Assembly (NCBI GenBank): GCA_964564865.1
Contig: CAZMDA010000006.1
Coordinates: 1 to 64,000 of the forward strand
Length of the DNA: 64,000 bases
Source of the DNA: RBG-16-66-20 sp964564865
GTDB taxonomy: Bacteria > Pseudomonadota > Gammaproteobacteria > Burkholderiales > SG8-39
Direction of reading: 5' to 3'
Below are positions 1 to 8,530 of the stretch, piece by piece. The position numbers and the translations under genes were made by a program. Numbering within the stretch: the first letter of the stretch is position 1; each line of letters begins with the position of its first letter. The notes under the pieces are model-generated. The model was not told where the DNA came from and did no database searches. It saw only the letters and a program-made list of their open reading frames with translations.

Positions 1-627
1 CTGCAGATCCGGTCGGTCGAGTTCGCCGGCAAGTACAAGGTGCCCACGCGCGTGCTCTCCAGCCTCACCGACCCGAAGCTGCCGGTGGAGGAGGAGGCGC
101 GCTCGGGAACGCTGATCACTTTCGAGGAAGACCCGCACATGGCGATGGAAAAAGCCGTCATCTCAGGCGTCGCGGCGCAGCGCGACGAGGCCAAGGTCAC
201 CGTCCACGGCGTGCCCGACCGGCCCGGCATCGCCTACGCGATCCTCGGGCCGATCGCCGACGCCGGCATCAACGTCGACGTCATCGTGCAGAACGTCGCC
301 CACGACGGCACCACCGACCTGTCCTTCACGCTGGGCCGCGGCGACCTGAAGCGCGCCATGAAGATGCTCAACGACACGGTCAAGCCGCACATCCAGTGCC
401 GCGAGATCACCGGCGACGACCGCATGGCCAAGATCTCCATCGTCGGCCTGGCGATGCGCTCGCACTCGGGAATCGCGGCCAAGATGTTCCGGACGCTCGC
501 CGAGGAGGGCATCAACATCCAGATGATCTCCACCTCGGAGATCAAGATCTCGGTGGTGATCGACGAGAAGTACGCCGAGCTCGCGGTGCGCGTGCTGCAC
601 AAGGCCTTCGAACTGGACCAGGCCTGA
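1..627 (+). CDS. lysC: Aspartate kinase, C-terminal part (5' end outside window)
   Basis: Aspartokinase phosphorylates aspartate in the first step toward lysine, threonine and methionine. The frame is open from base 1, so the catalytic amino-acid-kinase domain lies mostly upstream of the window and 208 residues are visible. Seen: the end of the kinase domain (LQIRSVEFAGKYKVPTRVLS), then two ACT-type regulatory domains. The first carries VPDRPGIAYAILGPIADAGI and INVDVIVQN; the second carries HSGIAAKMFRTLAEEGINIQ followed by MISTSEIKISVVID, which is typical of feedback-inhibited LysC. An internal start (GTG 40 or ATG 139) could mimic the separate beta subunit of some aspartokinases, but nothing here proves one. 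A weak hairpin (CCTGCGC at 631-637 with GCGCAGG at 650-656) follows the stop and may end transcription. Confidence 0.95.
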   Translation: MQIRSVEFAGKYKVPTRVLSSLTDPKLPVEEEARSGTLITFEEDPHMAMEKAVISGVAAQRDEAKVTVHGVPDRPGIAYAILGPIADAGINVDVIVQNVAHDGTTDLSFTLGRGDLKRAMKMLNDTVKPHIQCREITGDDRMAKISIVGLAMRSHSGIAAKMFRTLAEEGINIQMISTSEIKISVVIDEKYAELAVRVLHKAFELDQA

Positions 628-646
628 GGGCCTGCGCGCGTCCCGC

Positions 647-2293
647 CTAGCGCAGGACTTCCTCCAGCACCCGCCCCTCGCTCGCCGCGGGCGGCCGGAT
701 GTCCAGCAGGTAGGCCAGCGTGGGCGCGATGTCCGCCACCGAGGCGCGGCGCGGATACTTTCCCGGCTTGATCCAGCGCGCGCCGTGGAGCAGCAGCGGC
801 ACATTGGTGTCGTAGGCCCAGGGCGAGCCGTGGGTGACCGGGATGGTGCCAAAGAGCGAGTACGGCTCGTGCACGATGAACAGTTCGCCGCTCAGCTGCG
901 GATGCCAGGCGCGCTGCACCGGCAGCGACAGCGGCGAAGCGGGCAGGGTTCCGTTCTCCAGCTGCGCGCGGGTGTAGACGGCGGCGATGCCGGGAAAGCC
1001 GCCCAGGAAGCGCGCCGCCTCGGCCTCCACCTCGGCGCGCCTGAGCCCCTTCTGCTCGATCAGCGCGAGATCCAGGAGGATGGTCGGGAACGACAGGCGC
1101 AGGGCGTGGTTGCCCGGCCCGAAGCGCCTGGCCAGGTGCGCGTTCAGGTCGGCCATCATCTTCAGCGGGTTCAGGCGCGTGCCGCCCAGGCCGCGCGCGG
1201 CGCTGAATTCCGGCGCGTTCATGAAGCCGTGGTCCGAGGTGAGCGCGACCAGCACGCGCTCCGCGCCGACGCGGCGGTCCAGCCAGTCGAGGAACGACGC
1301 CAGCGCGCGGTCCAGGTGCAGCATATGGTCGTGCGACAGGCGGCTCTCCGGGCCCGAGCCGTGGTTGACGTAGTCGTGGGTCGAGAGGCTCACCGCGAGG
1401 AGGTCCGGCACGTTCGCCGGGTTGCGGCCGAGGTTCTCGCCCTCGACCGCGGCGCGAGCGAAATCCAGCGTCGCCTCGTCGCCGAACGGGGTGCGGATCA
1501 GGGCGCCGTAGTACGCGGCAGGGTCGGCGGCATCCGGCAGCGTGATGGGCAGGCGAACGCCGACGCCGCGGAACGGCACCTGCCAGGACTGGCCCTCCGG
1601 GAGCGAGCGCGCATAGGCCGCCTCCGGCAGCAGCAGCGACCAGCTTTTCCCCATCCAACGGTCCTGCGGCTTGCCGGCGTAGTAGCGCGCGTGCCAGTCC
1701 GGGTGCTCCTTCATGTAGTACGTGCTGCTGGCGAAGCGCCCGCTGCCGGCCATGTACATGTAGGCGGTGCCGCGCTTGCCGGCGAGGAGGATGGCGCCGC
1801 GGTCCTTGCCGGAGATCGCGACCACGCGCGACTGGCCGTTGTTCGCGTTGCGCAGCTCGTCGCCCACGGTGCCGACGCGCAGGTTGGCGGGCGAGGTGCC
1901 TTCCAGCTTCCGGGTCGGGTCGCCGATGTAGCTGTGGGCGGCGTCGCCGGTGCAGTAGACCTGGGCCAGCGTGCCGCGGTCGATCCAGTCGTTGGCGATG
2001 ATGCCGTGGCGGTAGGGGTAGGTGCCGGTGAGGATGGTCGCGTGCCCCGGGCCGGTCAGGGTGACCGCATGGCCGTGGTGCGCGTCGCCGAACCAGGCGC
2101 CCTGGTCCAGAAGCCGGCGGAAGCCGCCGGGGCCGTACTGGTCGCGGTACTTCACCAACTGCTCCTGCGGCAGGCCGTCGACGACCAGGACCAGCACCAG
2201 GGCGGGGGCGTTGCCGGAGGCCGAGGCCGAGAGTGCGAGCAGGAGGCCGGCGAGGAGGCCGGCAAATCGCCTCAGGATTCCGCGCGAAATCAT
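647..2293 (-). CDS. Secreted alkaline-phosphatase-superfamily hydrolase (PafA/nucleotide phosphodiesterase type)
   Basis: A 548-residue exported metal-dependent phosphomonoesterase or phosphodiesterase. Residues 1-26 form a signal peptide (basic MISRGILRR, hydrophobic core, ASASG). The superfamily metal and nucleophile motifs are in order: VVDGLP (first metal Asp), GPGHATILTGTYPYRHGI (Thr nucleophile), STHDYVNHG and SHDHMLHLD (metal His/Asp), then TSDHGF and a late THGS. This is the arrangement of PafA-type calcium-independent alkaline phosphatases, and the length fits. It converges with lysC and stands as a single gene; its start lies close to the promoter region of tRNA-Ser on the other strand. 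The likely role is release of phosphate from organic phosphates in the periplasm; the exact substrate cannot be read from sequence. Confidence 0.85.
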   Translation of the reverse strand: MISRGILRRFAGLLAGLLLALSASASGNAPALVLVLVVDGLPQEQLVKYRDQYGPGGFRRLLDQGAWFGDAHHGHAVTLTGPGHATILTGTYPYRHGIIANDWIDRGTLAQVYCTGDAAHSYIGDPTRKLEGTSPANLRVGTVGDELRNANNGQSRVVAISGKDRGAILLAGKRGTAYMYMAGSGRFASSTYYMKEHPDWHARYYAGKPQDRWMGKSWSLLLPEAAYARSLPEGQSWQVPFRGVGVRLPITLPDAADPAAYYGALIRTPFGDEATLDFARAAVEGENLGRNPANVPDLLAVSLSTHDYVNHGSGPESRLSHDHMLHLDRALASFLDWLDRRVGAERVLVALTSDHGFMNAPEFSAARGLGGTRLNPLKMMADLNAHLARRFGPGNHALRLSFPTILLDLALIEQKGLRRAEVEAEAARFLGGFPGIAAVYTRAQLENGTLPASPLSLPVQRAWHPQLSGELFIVHEPYSLFGTIPVTHGSPWAYDTNVPLLLHGARWIKPGKYPRRASVADIAPTLAYLLDIRPPAASEGRVLEEVLR

Positions 2294-2346
2294 GCGGCGA
2301 ATATAGCAGGGTAGAATGACGGTACTTCGCGCCGCACAGACACACC

Positions 2347-2440
2347 GGAGTGATGCCCGAGTGGCCGAAGGGGGCGCCCTGCTAAGGCGTTATACCGGCT
2401 TAAACCGGTATCGAGGGTTCGAATCCCTCTCACTCCGCCA
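2347..2440 (+). tRNA. tRNA-Ser (anticodon GCU)
   Basis: A 94-nt class II tRNA. The acceptor stem pairs GGAGTGA (2347-2353) with TCACTCC (2430-2436), followed by G and an encoded CCA. The anticodon arm reads GCCCTGCTAAGGC, giving anticodon GCU for AGY serine codons. A long variable arm (TATACCGGC..GCCGGTA type pairing) and the GGTTCGAATCC T-arm are present. A possible -10 element TAGAAT lies at 2312-2317, without a convincing -35. Confidence 0.96.
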
Positions 2441-2599
2441 GACAAGTACCATGAGGCCTTGGACTGAATTACCTTCGTGTCCAGGCCTTCCTAGCTAGCC
2501 TACCTTTGCCCGTATTCTGTATCTCAAGCGGCCCTCCATAAGACCCGCAGATCGCGCAATACCCGGGCCTGGTGATGCGCGAAGGCCTGGCCGTCAGTC

Positions 2600-3685
2600 C
2601 TACTCCGGCTTCACCCCCGCCTGCCTGACGATGTCGCCCCACTTCTTCATCTCTTCCAGGATGAAGGCCGAGAACTGCGCAGGGTCCATCGGCGCCGGCT
2701 CCGACCCGAGATCGACCAGCCGCTTGTTGGCAGCGGGCTCGTTCATCGCGAACAATGCAGCTTCGTACAATGCCTTCAGGATCATCGGGGGCAAACCCTT
2801 CGGCGCAAACAGTCCCTGCCAGGAGGCGAGGTCGAATCCCGGCGCGCCCGATTCCGCAAACGTCGGAATATCGGGCAGCCGCGGCGAACGGGTGGCCGTG
2901 GTCACGGCAATTGCGCGGACCTTTCCTTCGCTTGCGAGCTTGGCACCGGTGGTCACGTTGTCGAACGTCATCGGTATGACGCCCCCCAACAGGTCGGCCA
3001 GCACCTGCCCGGCGCCCTTGTAGGGGATATGGACGAGCTTCGTGTTGTAACGCAGGCCGATCAGCTCCCCGCACAGGTGGTTGGACGTGCCGATCCCGGC
3101 CGAACCGAAGTTCTGCCCGGGGTTGGCCTTGATCCAAGCCACGAACTCCTGCACGTTCTTCGCCGGCACGTTGTTGTTGATGATCAGCACGTTGGGCTGA
3201 TTGACCACGCGTGTGATCGGCGTGAAGTCGTCCGGCACGCGATAGGGCAGCTTGCTGCCGTGCAACGCGGGACTGATGGCGTGACTGCCCACGAACGCCA
3301 GGCCGATCGTATGGCCGTCCGGCGCCGAGCGGGCAAGCGTTCCCACCGCGATCTGCGCGCTCGCCCCCGCGATGTTCTCGACGATCACAGGTACGCCGAG
3401 TTTCTGCGACATCGGTCCCTGCAGCACGCGCGCCAGGATGTCCGCCGACCCCCCGGGCGCGAAGCCCACGATGAAGCGCACCGGCCTGGTCGGCTTCCAC
3501 TCCTGGGCCCAGCCTTGCGACAGCAGGCCCGGGCCGGCCGCGAGCGCGGCGAGCCCTTGCACGACACGTCGTCGCTGCCGGCCCCATTCATGCGTATCGC
3601 GGATCGGGCTTTCCATCGCGCTGTTCGCCGCGCTCTCGATCGTGCTTTTCATCGTCTTTTTCATCACGTCCCTTTTCTGCTTCAT
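2600..3685 (-). CDS. Tripartite tricarboxylate transporter (TctC/Bug) substrate-binding protein
   Basis: Periplasmic solute receptor of the Bug family, which bind carboxylates and similar small acids. It is 361 residues long from ATG 3685; a better-supported start may be ATG 3664, preceded by AAAAGGGA. The N-terminus is long and ends in a Tat-like signal (RQRRRVVQGLAALAAG, then SQGWA). The mature part has the family landmarks: RPVRFIVGFAPGGSADILAR, VIVENIAG, the conserved VHIPYKGAG loop and a C-terminal EEMKKWGDIVRQAG. No TctA/TctB membrane subunits are nearby. It sits downstream of an amidohydrolase gene on the same strand. Codon use is less GC-biased than in neighbouring operons, a mild hint of different origin. 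Confidence 0.9.
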   Translation of the reverse strand: MKQKRDVMKKTMKSTIESAANSAMESPIRDTHEWGRQRRRVVQGLAALAAGPGLLSQGWAQEWKPTRPVRFIVGFAPGGSADILARVLQGPMSQKLGVPVIVENIAGASAQIAVGTLARSAPDGHTIGLAFVGSHAISPALHGSKLPYRVPDDFTPITRVVNQPNVLIINNNVPAKNVQEFVAWIKANPGQNFGSAGIGTSNHLCGELIGLRYNTKLVHIPYKGAGQVLADLLGGVIPMTFDNVTTGAKLASEGKVRAIAVTTATRSPRLPDIPTFAESGAPGFDLASWQGLFAPKGLPPMILKALYEAALFAMNEPAANKRLVDLGSEPAPMDPAQFSAFILEEMKKWGDIVRQAGVKPE

Positions 3686-3837
3686 GTTGTTCGATCGTTT
3701 TCGTCTGCACCGGCCACGGGCCGGTCACCCGCATCGGGCGACGCAAAGGCCACTCGCACCTGCGCGCGCACCTCGTCCTTGAGTTGGAAACAGTCGAGCT
3801 GCTGCTCGAGTGGCACGACCATAGCCAGCGTGCGCAC
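3682..3837 (-). CDS. Possible 51-residue ORF coupled to the TctC gene
   Basis: Between the amidohydrolase stop and the TctC start a GTG-initiated frame runs for 51 codons, and its TGA overlaps the next ATG as ATGA. The product has protein-like composition (for example PLEQQLDCFQLKDEVRAQVR) and about three quarters of codons end in G or C. The frame is also open upstream into the amidohydrolase, and there is no Shine-Dalgarno sequence before the GTG. It could be a real small gene, the tail of a degraded gene, or chance. I do not recognise the product. Confidence 0.25.
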   Translation of the reverse strand: MRTLAMVVPLEQQLDCFQLKDEVRAQVRVAFASPDAGDRPVAGADENDRTT

Positions 3838-3862
3838 ATTGAGCGCGCCACGATGGTGAAAG

Positions 3863-5053
3863 TCATGCTTCGGCCACGATGGCGCCGTCCTTGATCACCG
3901 TATGAATCCGCTCGAGGGCCCCCACGTCCCGCAACGGGTCGCCATCGACCAGCAATACATCCGCGAGCTTGCCGGCTTCGAGCGTGCCGAGGTCACGTTC
4001 GACTCCGATGACCGCTGCGGCCCTGCGTGTGGCAGCCTCCAGCACCTGGCCCGGCGTGAGCCCGGCTTCGCGCATCAACTGCAGTTCCGGCACGATGTCC
4101 CACAGGCAGTTGAAAGGGCTGCCCGAATCCGACCCGCACGCAATGTTGACGTTGGCGCGAAAACTCCGGCCCACCGACGACAGGGCGGTTGCCAGCACCC
4201 GCTCCGAATTCTTCAATCGATGGGCCGGCCATCCGGCCTTCGCGCCGTTGCGAAGAATGGCGCCATGGACCGACAACGTCGGCACGAGGGACGTCCCCTG
4301 GGCCTTCATCGTCGCGATCAGATCGTCGGTGAGGTCGTAGCCGTGTTCGATGCAGTCGACCCCCGCGCGCAGTGACTCCCTGGCACCATCGCGCGAAACC
4401 GCATGCGCCGAGACCCGCTTGCCGAGCCGATGCGCGACCTCGACCCCCGCGCGCATCTCCTCGGCCATCATCTGCAGCTCCGGCTGCCCGCCGCCGCTGG
4501 ACGTGGTCGTGCCGTCGGCCACGAGCTTGATGAAGTCGGCCCCGGCCTTGACCTGTTGCCGCACGCCCTTGACCACTTCGTCCGGGCCATCGGCTTCGAA
4601 CGAGATGGCGTTCATGTGGCCGCCGGTTGCACAGATCGCGCAGCCGCTCACGTAAAGACGCGGGCCCTTCATCAGACGCTGCGCGAAGGCCGTACGCAGC
4701 GCAAAGGTGGTGGTTCCGGGCGCGTTGCAGTCGCGGATCGTCGTGATCCCGTTGCGCAGCGCCCGCTGCGCGCGAGCCGCCGCCTGCAGGATGCCAAGGT
4801 GTTCACCGTCCGCGTTGTAACGTCGAGGCGTGGCCAGATTCAGCGCGTCGAGCGTGATGTGGGTATGCGTGTTGATGAGCCCCGGGACGGCGGTCCTGCC
4901 CTGGCCGTCCAGGACCAGTGATGCAGCGCCGGGACCATCGGCGGCGCGGCCGACGTAGTCGATGCGCGGGCCCTTGATGGCGATCACGGCGTCCTCCAGG
5001 GGCTCGCCGCCTCGTCCATCCACAACGGTGACATTCTTGAGCAGCAGGTCCAT
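3863..5053 (-). CDS. Metal-dependent amidohydrolase (imidazolonepropionase/prolidase-like)
   Basis: A 396-residue amidohydrolase-superfamily enzyme that hydrolyses amide, peptide or ring C-N bonds; the substrate is unknown. The N-terminal beta-sandwich starts MDLLLKNVTVVDGRGGE. The barrel carries GLINTHTHITLD (HxH metal site), FIKLVADG (candidate carbamylated Lys), RVSAHAVSR and CIEHGYDL (metal His), and CGSDSGSP (catalytic Asp). The C-terminal sandwich ends with LGTLEAGKLADVLLVDGDP, typical of this branch. There is no signal peptide, so it is probably cytoplasmic. It lies upstream of a TctC gene on the same strand, so uptake followed by hydrolysis of the same compound is plausible (inference). 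Confidence 0.88.
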   Translation of the reverse strand: MDLLLKNVTVVDGRGGEPLEDAVIAIKGPRIDYVGRAADGPGAASLVLDGQGRTAVPGLINTHTHITLDALNLATPRRYNADGEHLGILQAAARAQRALRNGITTIRDCNAPGTTTFALRTAFAQRLMKGPRLYVSGCAICATGGHMNAISFEADGPDEVVKGVRQQVKAGADFIKLVADGTTTSSGGGQPELQMMAEEMRAGVEVAHRLGKRVSAHAVSRDGARESLRAGVDCIEHGYDLTDDLIATMKAQGTSLVPTLSVHGAILRNGAKAGWPAHRLKNSERVLATALSSVGRSFRANVNIACGSDSGSPFNCLWDIVPELQLMREAGLTPGQVLEAATRRAAAVIGVERDLGTLEAGKLADVLLVDGDPLRDVGALERIHTVIKDGAIVAEA

Positions 5054-5591
5054 GGTCCGAGATCCAGGATTGCCAGGCAGTCGACAGGCTCAGTGGCCAG
5101 GCTCAGATGCCACGTTCATGGCTCTGCGAGTATTCAATCAGCTCGCGGCAATCTTAGCAGCATTGACAAATGTGATAGTGAAACAGGATCCCAATGAACA
5201 TTCATGCGGATTCGGCGAGTTGAGTCGAGCCTTTGGATCGCACACCATGAACGGTTGGTCCAATCAGGCGATCCGGCACTCACCAAGCGACTCCCCATGA
5301 GAACCAAGGCCACCGAGATGCTCGGGCTGGATGTACCGATCTTCGCCTTCTGCCGTTGCGGTGACGTCGTGGTGGAGGTTGCCTGCGCGCGGCACGGGCG
5401 TGTCGGGCACCATTTGCCGGCGACGATGGAGCGCGTGGTTGGATTTCTACCAGTAGCGGCTCGCGAGACGACATAAGCCCCACTCGATGGTATGGGTAGC
5501 GAAACGGGCAGATCGCTTGGGGGCTCCAAGTCCCATAGCGGGGTAGGATGGAGACAGACTCCGGCAGTCAACCCAGTCAACCCATAGAACC
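5054..5591. other. 538-nt stretch without an intact gene
   Basis: This gap lies between the divergent amidohydrolase and ornithine-cyclodeaminase-like genes and should hold both promoters. It has lower GC than its surroundings. The only recognisable content is the remnant at 5297-5400. A TTGACA hexamer occurs at 5163-5168 on the plus strand, but no -10 element follows at the right distance. I see no RNA gene or repeat in it. Confidence 0.6.
5297..5400 (+). pseudogene. N-terminal remnant of a nitronate monooxygenase-family gene
   Basis: From ATG 5297 the frame reads MRTKATEMLGLDVPIFAF, then CRCGDVVVEVACA. Nitronate monooxygenases (2-nitropropane dioxygenase family) begin with the same pattern, R-T-x-x-T-E-M-L-G-x-x-x-P-I-F-A-F followed by a CxDVV segment. 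After about 33 codons the similarity stops; the FMN-binding and catalytic His regions are absent, and the frame ends at 5476. This is a degraded fragment and not a working enzyme. The assignment rests on the N-terminal pattern only. Confidence 0.45.
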
Positions 5592-6557
5592 GTGAATTTC
5601 CTCTACCTCGCGCGCGCCGACGTCCAGTCGCTGATGCCTGAGCCGCGCGAACTGGAGGCCGTCGTGGAAGCCGCGTTCCGCGGCCTGGCCGACGGCAGCG
5701 CGCAGGTGGTGCCGAAGAACGGCATGGATCCCGCGCCGGGCACGTTCTTCCACGCCATGCCCGCGCGTCCCGGCTCCGACATCGCCGGGATGAAGTGGGT
5801 CGGCGTCGCCAACAATGCCGCCCGGGGCCATCCGGAGCTGCCGCACATCAACGCGCTGATCATCCTCAACGACCTCGCCTCGGCGGGGATCCGGGCGGTG
5901 ATGGACGGCGACGCGATCACCGCGTTGCGTCCCGCGGCGGTCAGCATGGTGGCGGCGCGGCGGCTCGCGCGCGCCGGCAGCCGGCGCATGGGCTTCGTCG
6001 CCTGCGGGATGCAGGCGCGCGCGCACTTCGACGCTTTCTCGGCGGCGTTCCCGATCCAGGAGGTCCGCTGCTACAGCCGCCGGGTCGAAACCGCGCAAGC
6101 CTTCGCGCAGGAGCTGGGTGAGCGGGGCGTCCAGGTGCAGGCCGTCGCCGATCCGCGCGCCGCGGTGGAAGGCATGGACATCGTGGTGACCAGCATGCCG
6201 CGCTCGCCGGGCCTGAAGCCGTACCTGGATCCGGCCTGGCTGTCGCCCGGCAGCTTCGTCAGTGCCCCGGACCTGGCGCGGGGTTGGGCCTGCACGGAGC
6301 TCAGGGGGCTCGATGTGCTCGCCACCGACGATTTCGCGCAGAGCGCCGAGGCGATGGCCTCCGGCCATATCCCGTGGAACGGGCGCTTCGATTGCGACCT
6401 GCCGGGCCTGGTGACGGGAAAGCATCCCGGCAGGACGGCGCCCGGGCAAAGAACCTTCTTCATCCACCCCGGCCTCGGGCTGGGCGACATCGCGATCGCC
6501 AGCCTGATCCTCGAGCGCGCCCGCGCCAGCGGCGCGGGCACGCTCCTGCCGCGTTAG
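5592..6557 (+). CDS. Ornithine cyclodeaminase/mu-crystallin-family dehydrogenase
   Basis: A 321-residue NAD(P)-dependent enzyme of the ornithine cyclodeaminase/alanine dehydrogenase/ketimine reductase family, starting at GTG 5592. Seen: the N-terminal YLARADVQSLMP and MKWVGVANN substrate region, DGDAITALRPAAVS with the conserved AxRxAA-type loop, and a Rossmann segment GFVACGMQARAHFDAF (GxQAxxH signature) near residues 135-150. Near the end it has TDDFAQS and FFIHPGLGLGDIAIASLI, a family hallmark. It stands alone on the plus strand and converges with a TctC gene. Family members make proline, reduce cyclic imines or release ammonia from amino acids; which applies here cannot be decided. Confidence 0.87.
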   Translation: MNFLYLARADVQSLMPEPRELEAVVEAAFRGLADGSAQVVPKNGMDPAPGTFFHAMPARPGSDIAGMKWVGVANNAARGHPELPHINALIILNDLASAGIRAVMDGDAITALRPAAVSMVAARRLARAGSRRMGFVACGMQARAHFDAFSAAFPIQEVRCYSRRVETAQAFAQELGERGVQVQAVADPRAAVEGMDIVVTSMPRSPGLKPYLDPAWLSPGSFVSAPDLARGWACTELRGLDVLATDDFAQSAEAMASGHIPWNGRFDCDLPGLVTGKHPGRTAPGQRTFFIHPGLGLGDIAIASLILERARASGAGTLLPR

Positions 6558-6565
6558 TCGAGAAC

Positions 6566-7522
6566 CTACTGCGGCTGGATCCCGGCCGCCTTGACCAGCT
6601 TGCCCATGGCCTCAATCTCGGCGAGGAAGGTCGCGCGGTAGGCGTCGGGCGTCGCGAAGGTCAGCGGCTCCATCGCCTGCTTGGCGAAGGCTTCGCGCAC
6701 CTCCGGCATGGCCATCACCTTGGCGATGTCCGCGTGCAGGCGGTTGACGAGGTCCCGCGGCATCCTGGCCGGGCCCATCAGCCCGATCATCGAGCCGAAG
6801 TTCATGTCCACGCCCTGTTCGCGCATCGTGGGCACGTTCGGCAGCGCCGAGGTGCGCTTCTCCCAGGTGGTCGCGAGCGGACGCAGGCGGCCGGACTGGA
6901 TGTGCGGCAGCGGCGTGGTGACGAGGTCGATCATCATGTGGATGTTCCCGGCGATCAGGTCCACCACGGCCTGCGAGGCGCCCTTGTAGGGGACGTTGAC
7001 GATGTCCACGCCGGTGCGGGCGATGAACTGGCTCACCGCGAGGTGCAGCGTGTTGCCCACGCCCGCCGAGCCGTAGTTGACCTTGCCGGGGTTCGCCTTG
7101 GCATGGGCCACCAGCTCCGCCACGTTCTTCGCCGGCACGTCCGGGTGCACCGAGAGCACCAGCGGCGAGATGATGACGTTGTTGATCGGCGTCAGGTCCT
7201 TCGCCACGTCGTAGGGCATGCTTTTCATCAGGTGCGGCTGCGCGGCGTAGGTCTGGATGCCCACCAGCAGCAGCATCGAGGCGTCGGGCGCGCTCTTCAC
7301 CACCGCCTCGGTGCCGATCACGGTGTTCCCGCCCGGGCGCGCTTCGACCAAGACCGTGGTGCCCAGCAGGGGCCCGAGCCGCTCGGCCACCGTCCGGGCG
7401 ACGAAGTCCGAGGAGCCGCCGGCCGCGTAGGGCACGATGATGCGCATGGGCTTCGGGAAGGTCTGCGCGGTCGCGGAGGTCGCGCACAGCAGGGCGAGCA
7501 GGGAGGCGAGGAGCCGGATCAT
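6566..7522 (-). CDS. TctC/Bug-family substrate-binding protein
   Basis: A 318-residue periplasmic binding protein with a Sec signal (MIRLLASLLALLCATSATA, then QTFPKPMRIIVPYAAGG). Family landmarks are GGSSDFVARTVAERL, VLVEARPGGN, the PYDVAKDLTPI segment, NVPYKGASQAVVDLIAGNIH and a C-terminal MGKLVKAAGIQPQ. It is divergent from the aldo/keto reductase across 51 bases and converges with the cyclodeaminase-like gene. There are no membrane subunits beside it, so it either borrows a TctAB pair encoded elsewhere or serves in sensing. Confidence 0.92.
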   Translation of the reverse strand: MIRLLASLLALLCATSATAQTFPKPMRIIVPYAAGGSSDFVARTVAERLGPLLGTTVLVEARPGGNTVIGTEAVVKSAPDASMLLLVGIQTYAAQPHLMKSMPYDVAKDLTPINNVIISPLVLSVHPDVPAKNVAELVAHAKANPGKVNYGSAGVGNTLHLAVSQFIARTGVDIVNVPYKGASQAVVDLIAGNIHMMIDLVTTPLPHIQSGRLRPLATTWEKRTSALPNVPTMREQGVDMNFGSMIGLMGPARMPRDLVNRLHADIAKVMAMPEVREAFAKQAMEPLTFATPDAYRATFLAEIEAMGKLVKAAGIQPQ

Positions 7523-7573
7523 TTCATTCCTTTGGGGACCGTTCTGGGGACTTTTATCCTACCATTGCCCTCC

Positions 7574-8524
7574 ATGACCCTTCGCGAACTCGGCCGCAGC
7601 GGACTAAGAGTTTCGCCGCTGTGCTTCGGCGGCAATGTCTTCGGCTGGACGGCGGACGAGAAGACCTCGTTCGCGCTCCTGGATGCCTGGGTGGCGGCCG
7701 GCTTCAACTTCATCGACACCGCCGACACCTACTCGCGCTGGGTGCCGGGCCACAAGGGCGGCGAATCGGAAGCCGTGATCGGGCGCTGGCTGGCGCAGGG
7801 CGGCGGCCGGCGCGACCAGGTGAAAATTGCGACGAAGGTCGGCATGGACCTGAGCAAGGGCCCGGGCCTCGCGCCGGCGCGCATCCGCGAGGCGGCGGAC
7901 GAATCCCTCAGGCGCCTGGGCATCGACCGCATCGACCTGTACCAGGCGCACCAGGACGACAAGGACACGCCGCTGGAGGACACGCTGGGCGCGTTTGCCG
8001 ACCTGGTGAAGGCCGGCAAGGTGCGCGCCATCGGCGCCTCCAACTACAGCGCGCCGCGCCTGGCGGAGGCACTGGCCGTCAGCCGCAAGCTCGGCCTGCC
8101 GCGCTACGAAAGCCTGCAGCCGCTGTACAACCTCTACGACCGCGCCGGCTTCGAGGCCGAGCTGCAGCCGCTGTGCGTGAAGGAGAATGTCGGCGTGATC
8201 AACTTCTACGCCCTCGCCGCGGGCTTCCTCACCGGCAAGTACCGCACGCCGGAAGACGCGGGCAAGAGCCAGCGCGGCGCGAGCACGGTCGGCAAGTACC
8301 TCAACGAGCGCGGCTTGAAGGTGCTCGCGGGACTGGACGAGGCGTCGAAGCGCAGCGGCCAGAGCCCTGCGCGCCTGGCGATCGCCTGGAACATGTCGCG
8401 CCCGGGGGTGACCTCGCCCATCGTCAGCGCCACCTCGCTCGCGCAACTGGACGAGATCGTGCAGGCGGCGCGGCTGAAGCTGGACGCGGCCACGCTGGAC
8501 ATCCTGGAGCGCGCCTCGGCCTAG
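7574..8524 (+). CDS. Aldo/keto reductase
   Basis: A 316-residue NADPH-dependent oxidoreductase of the AKR superfamily (YajO/PhdYeT-like branch). The ATG at 7574 gives the canonical start MTLRELGRSGLRVSPLCFGG. The catalytic tetrad is visible: Asp and Tyr in NFIDTADTYSRW, Lys in KIATKVGMD and His in YQAHQDD. The barrel continues with GKVRAIGASNYSA and the cofactor region SPARLAIAWNMSRPGVTSPI. It reduces aldehydes or ketones; the substrate is unknown. It converges with the DadA-like gene across a gap holding a 22-bp perfect palindrome. Confidence 0.92.
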   Translation: MTLRELGRSGLRVSPLCFGGNVFGWTADEKTSFALLDAWVAAGFNFIDTADTYSRWVPGHKGGESEAVIGRWLAQGGGRRDQVKIATKVGMDLSKGPGLAPARIREAADESLRRLGIDRIDLYQAHQDDKDTPLEDTLGAFADLVKAGKVRAIGASNYSAPRLAEALAVSRKLGLPRYESLQPLYNLYDRAGFEAELQPLCVKENVGVINFYALAAGFLTGKYRTPEDAGKSQRGASTVGKYLNERGLKVLAGLDEASKRSGQSPARLAIAWNMSRPGVTSPIVSATSLAQLDEIVQAARLKLDAATLDILERASA

Positions 8525-8530
8525 GCGCGC

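Noticed and set aside
631..656. A 7-bp-arm hairpin after lysC considered as a terminator feature.
   Set aside because: The arms are short, the loop is 12 bases and no T-run follows; it is mentioned only within the lysC entry.
2347..2440. tRNA-Ser as attachment site of an integrated element reaching to about 5590.
   Set aside because: No direct repeat of the tRNA 3' end, integrase gene or other mobility gene is visible in the window.
2454..2488. An imperfect inverted repeat (AGGCCTTGGAC with GTCCAGGCCT) after tRNA-Ser, considered as its terminator.
   Set aside because: It has one bulge, a 14-base loop and no T-run. It may be part of 3' processing but cannot be supported.
5163..5168. A perfect TTGACA considered as the -35 of a promoter.
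   Set aside because: No -10-like hexamer is found at 16-18 bases; only the remnant lies downstream.
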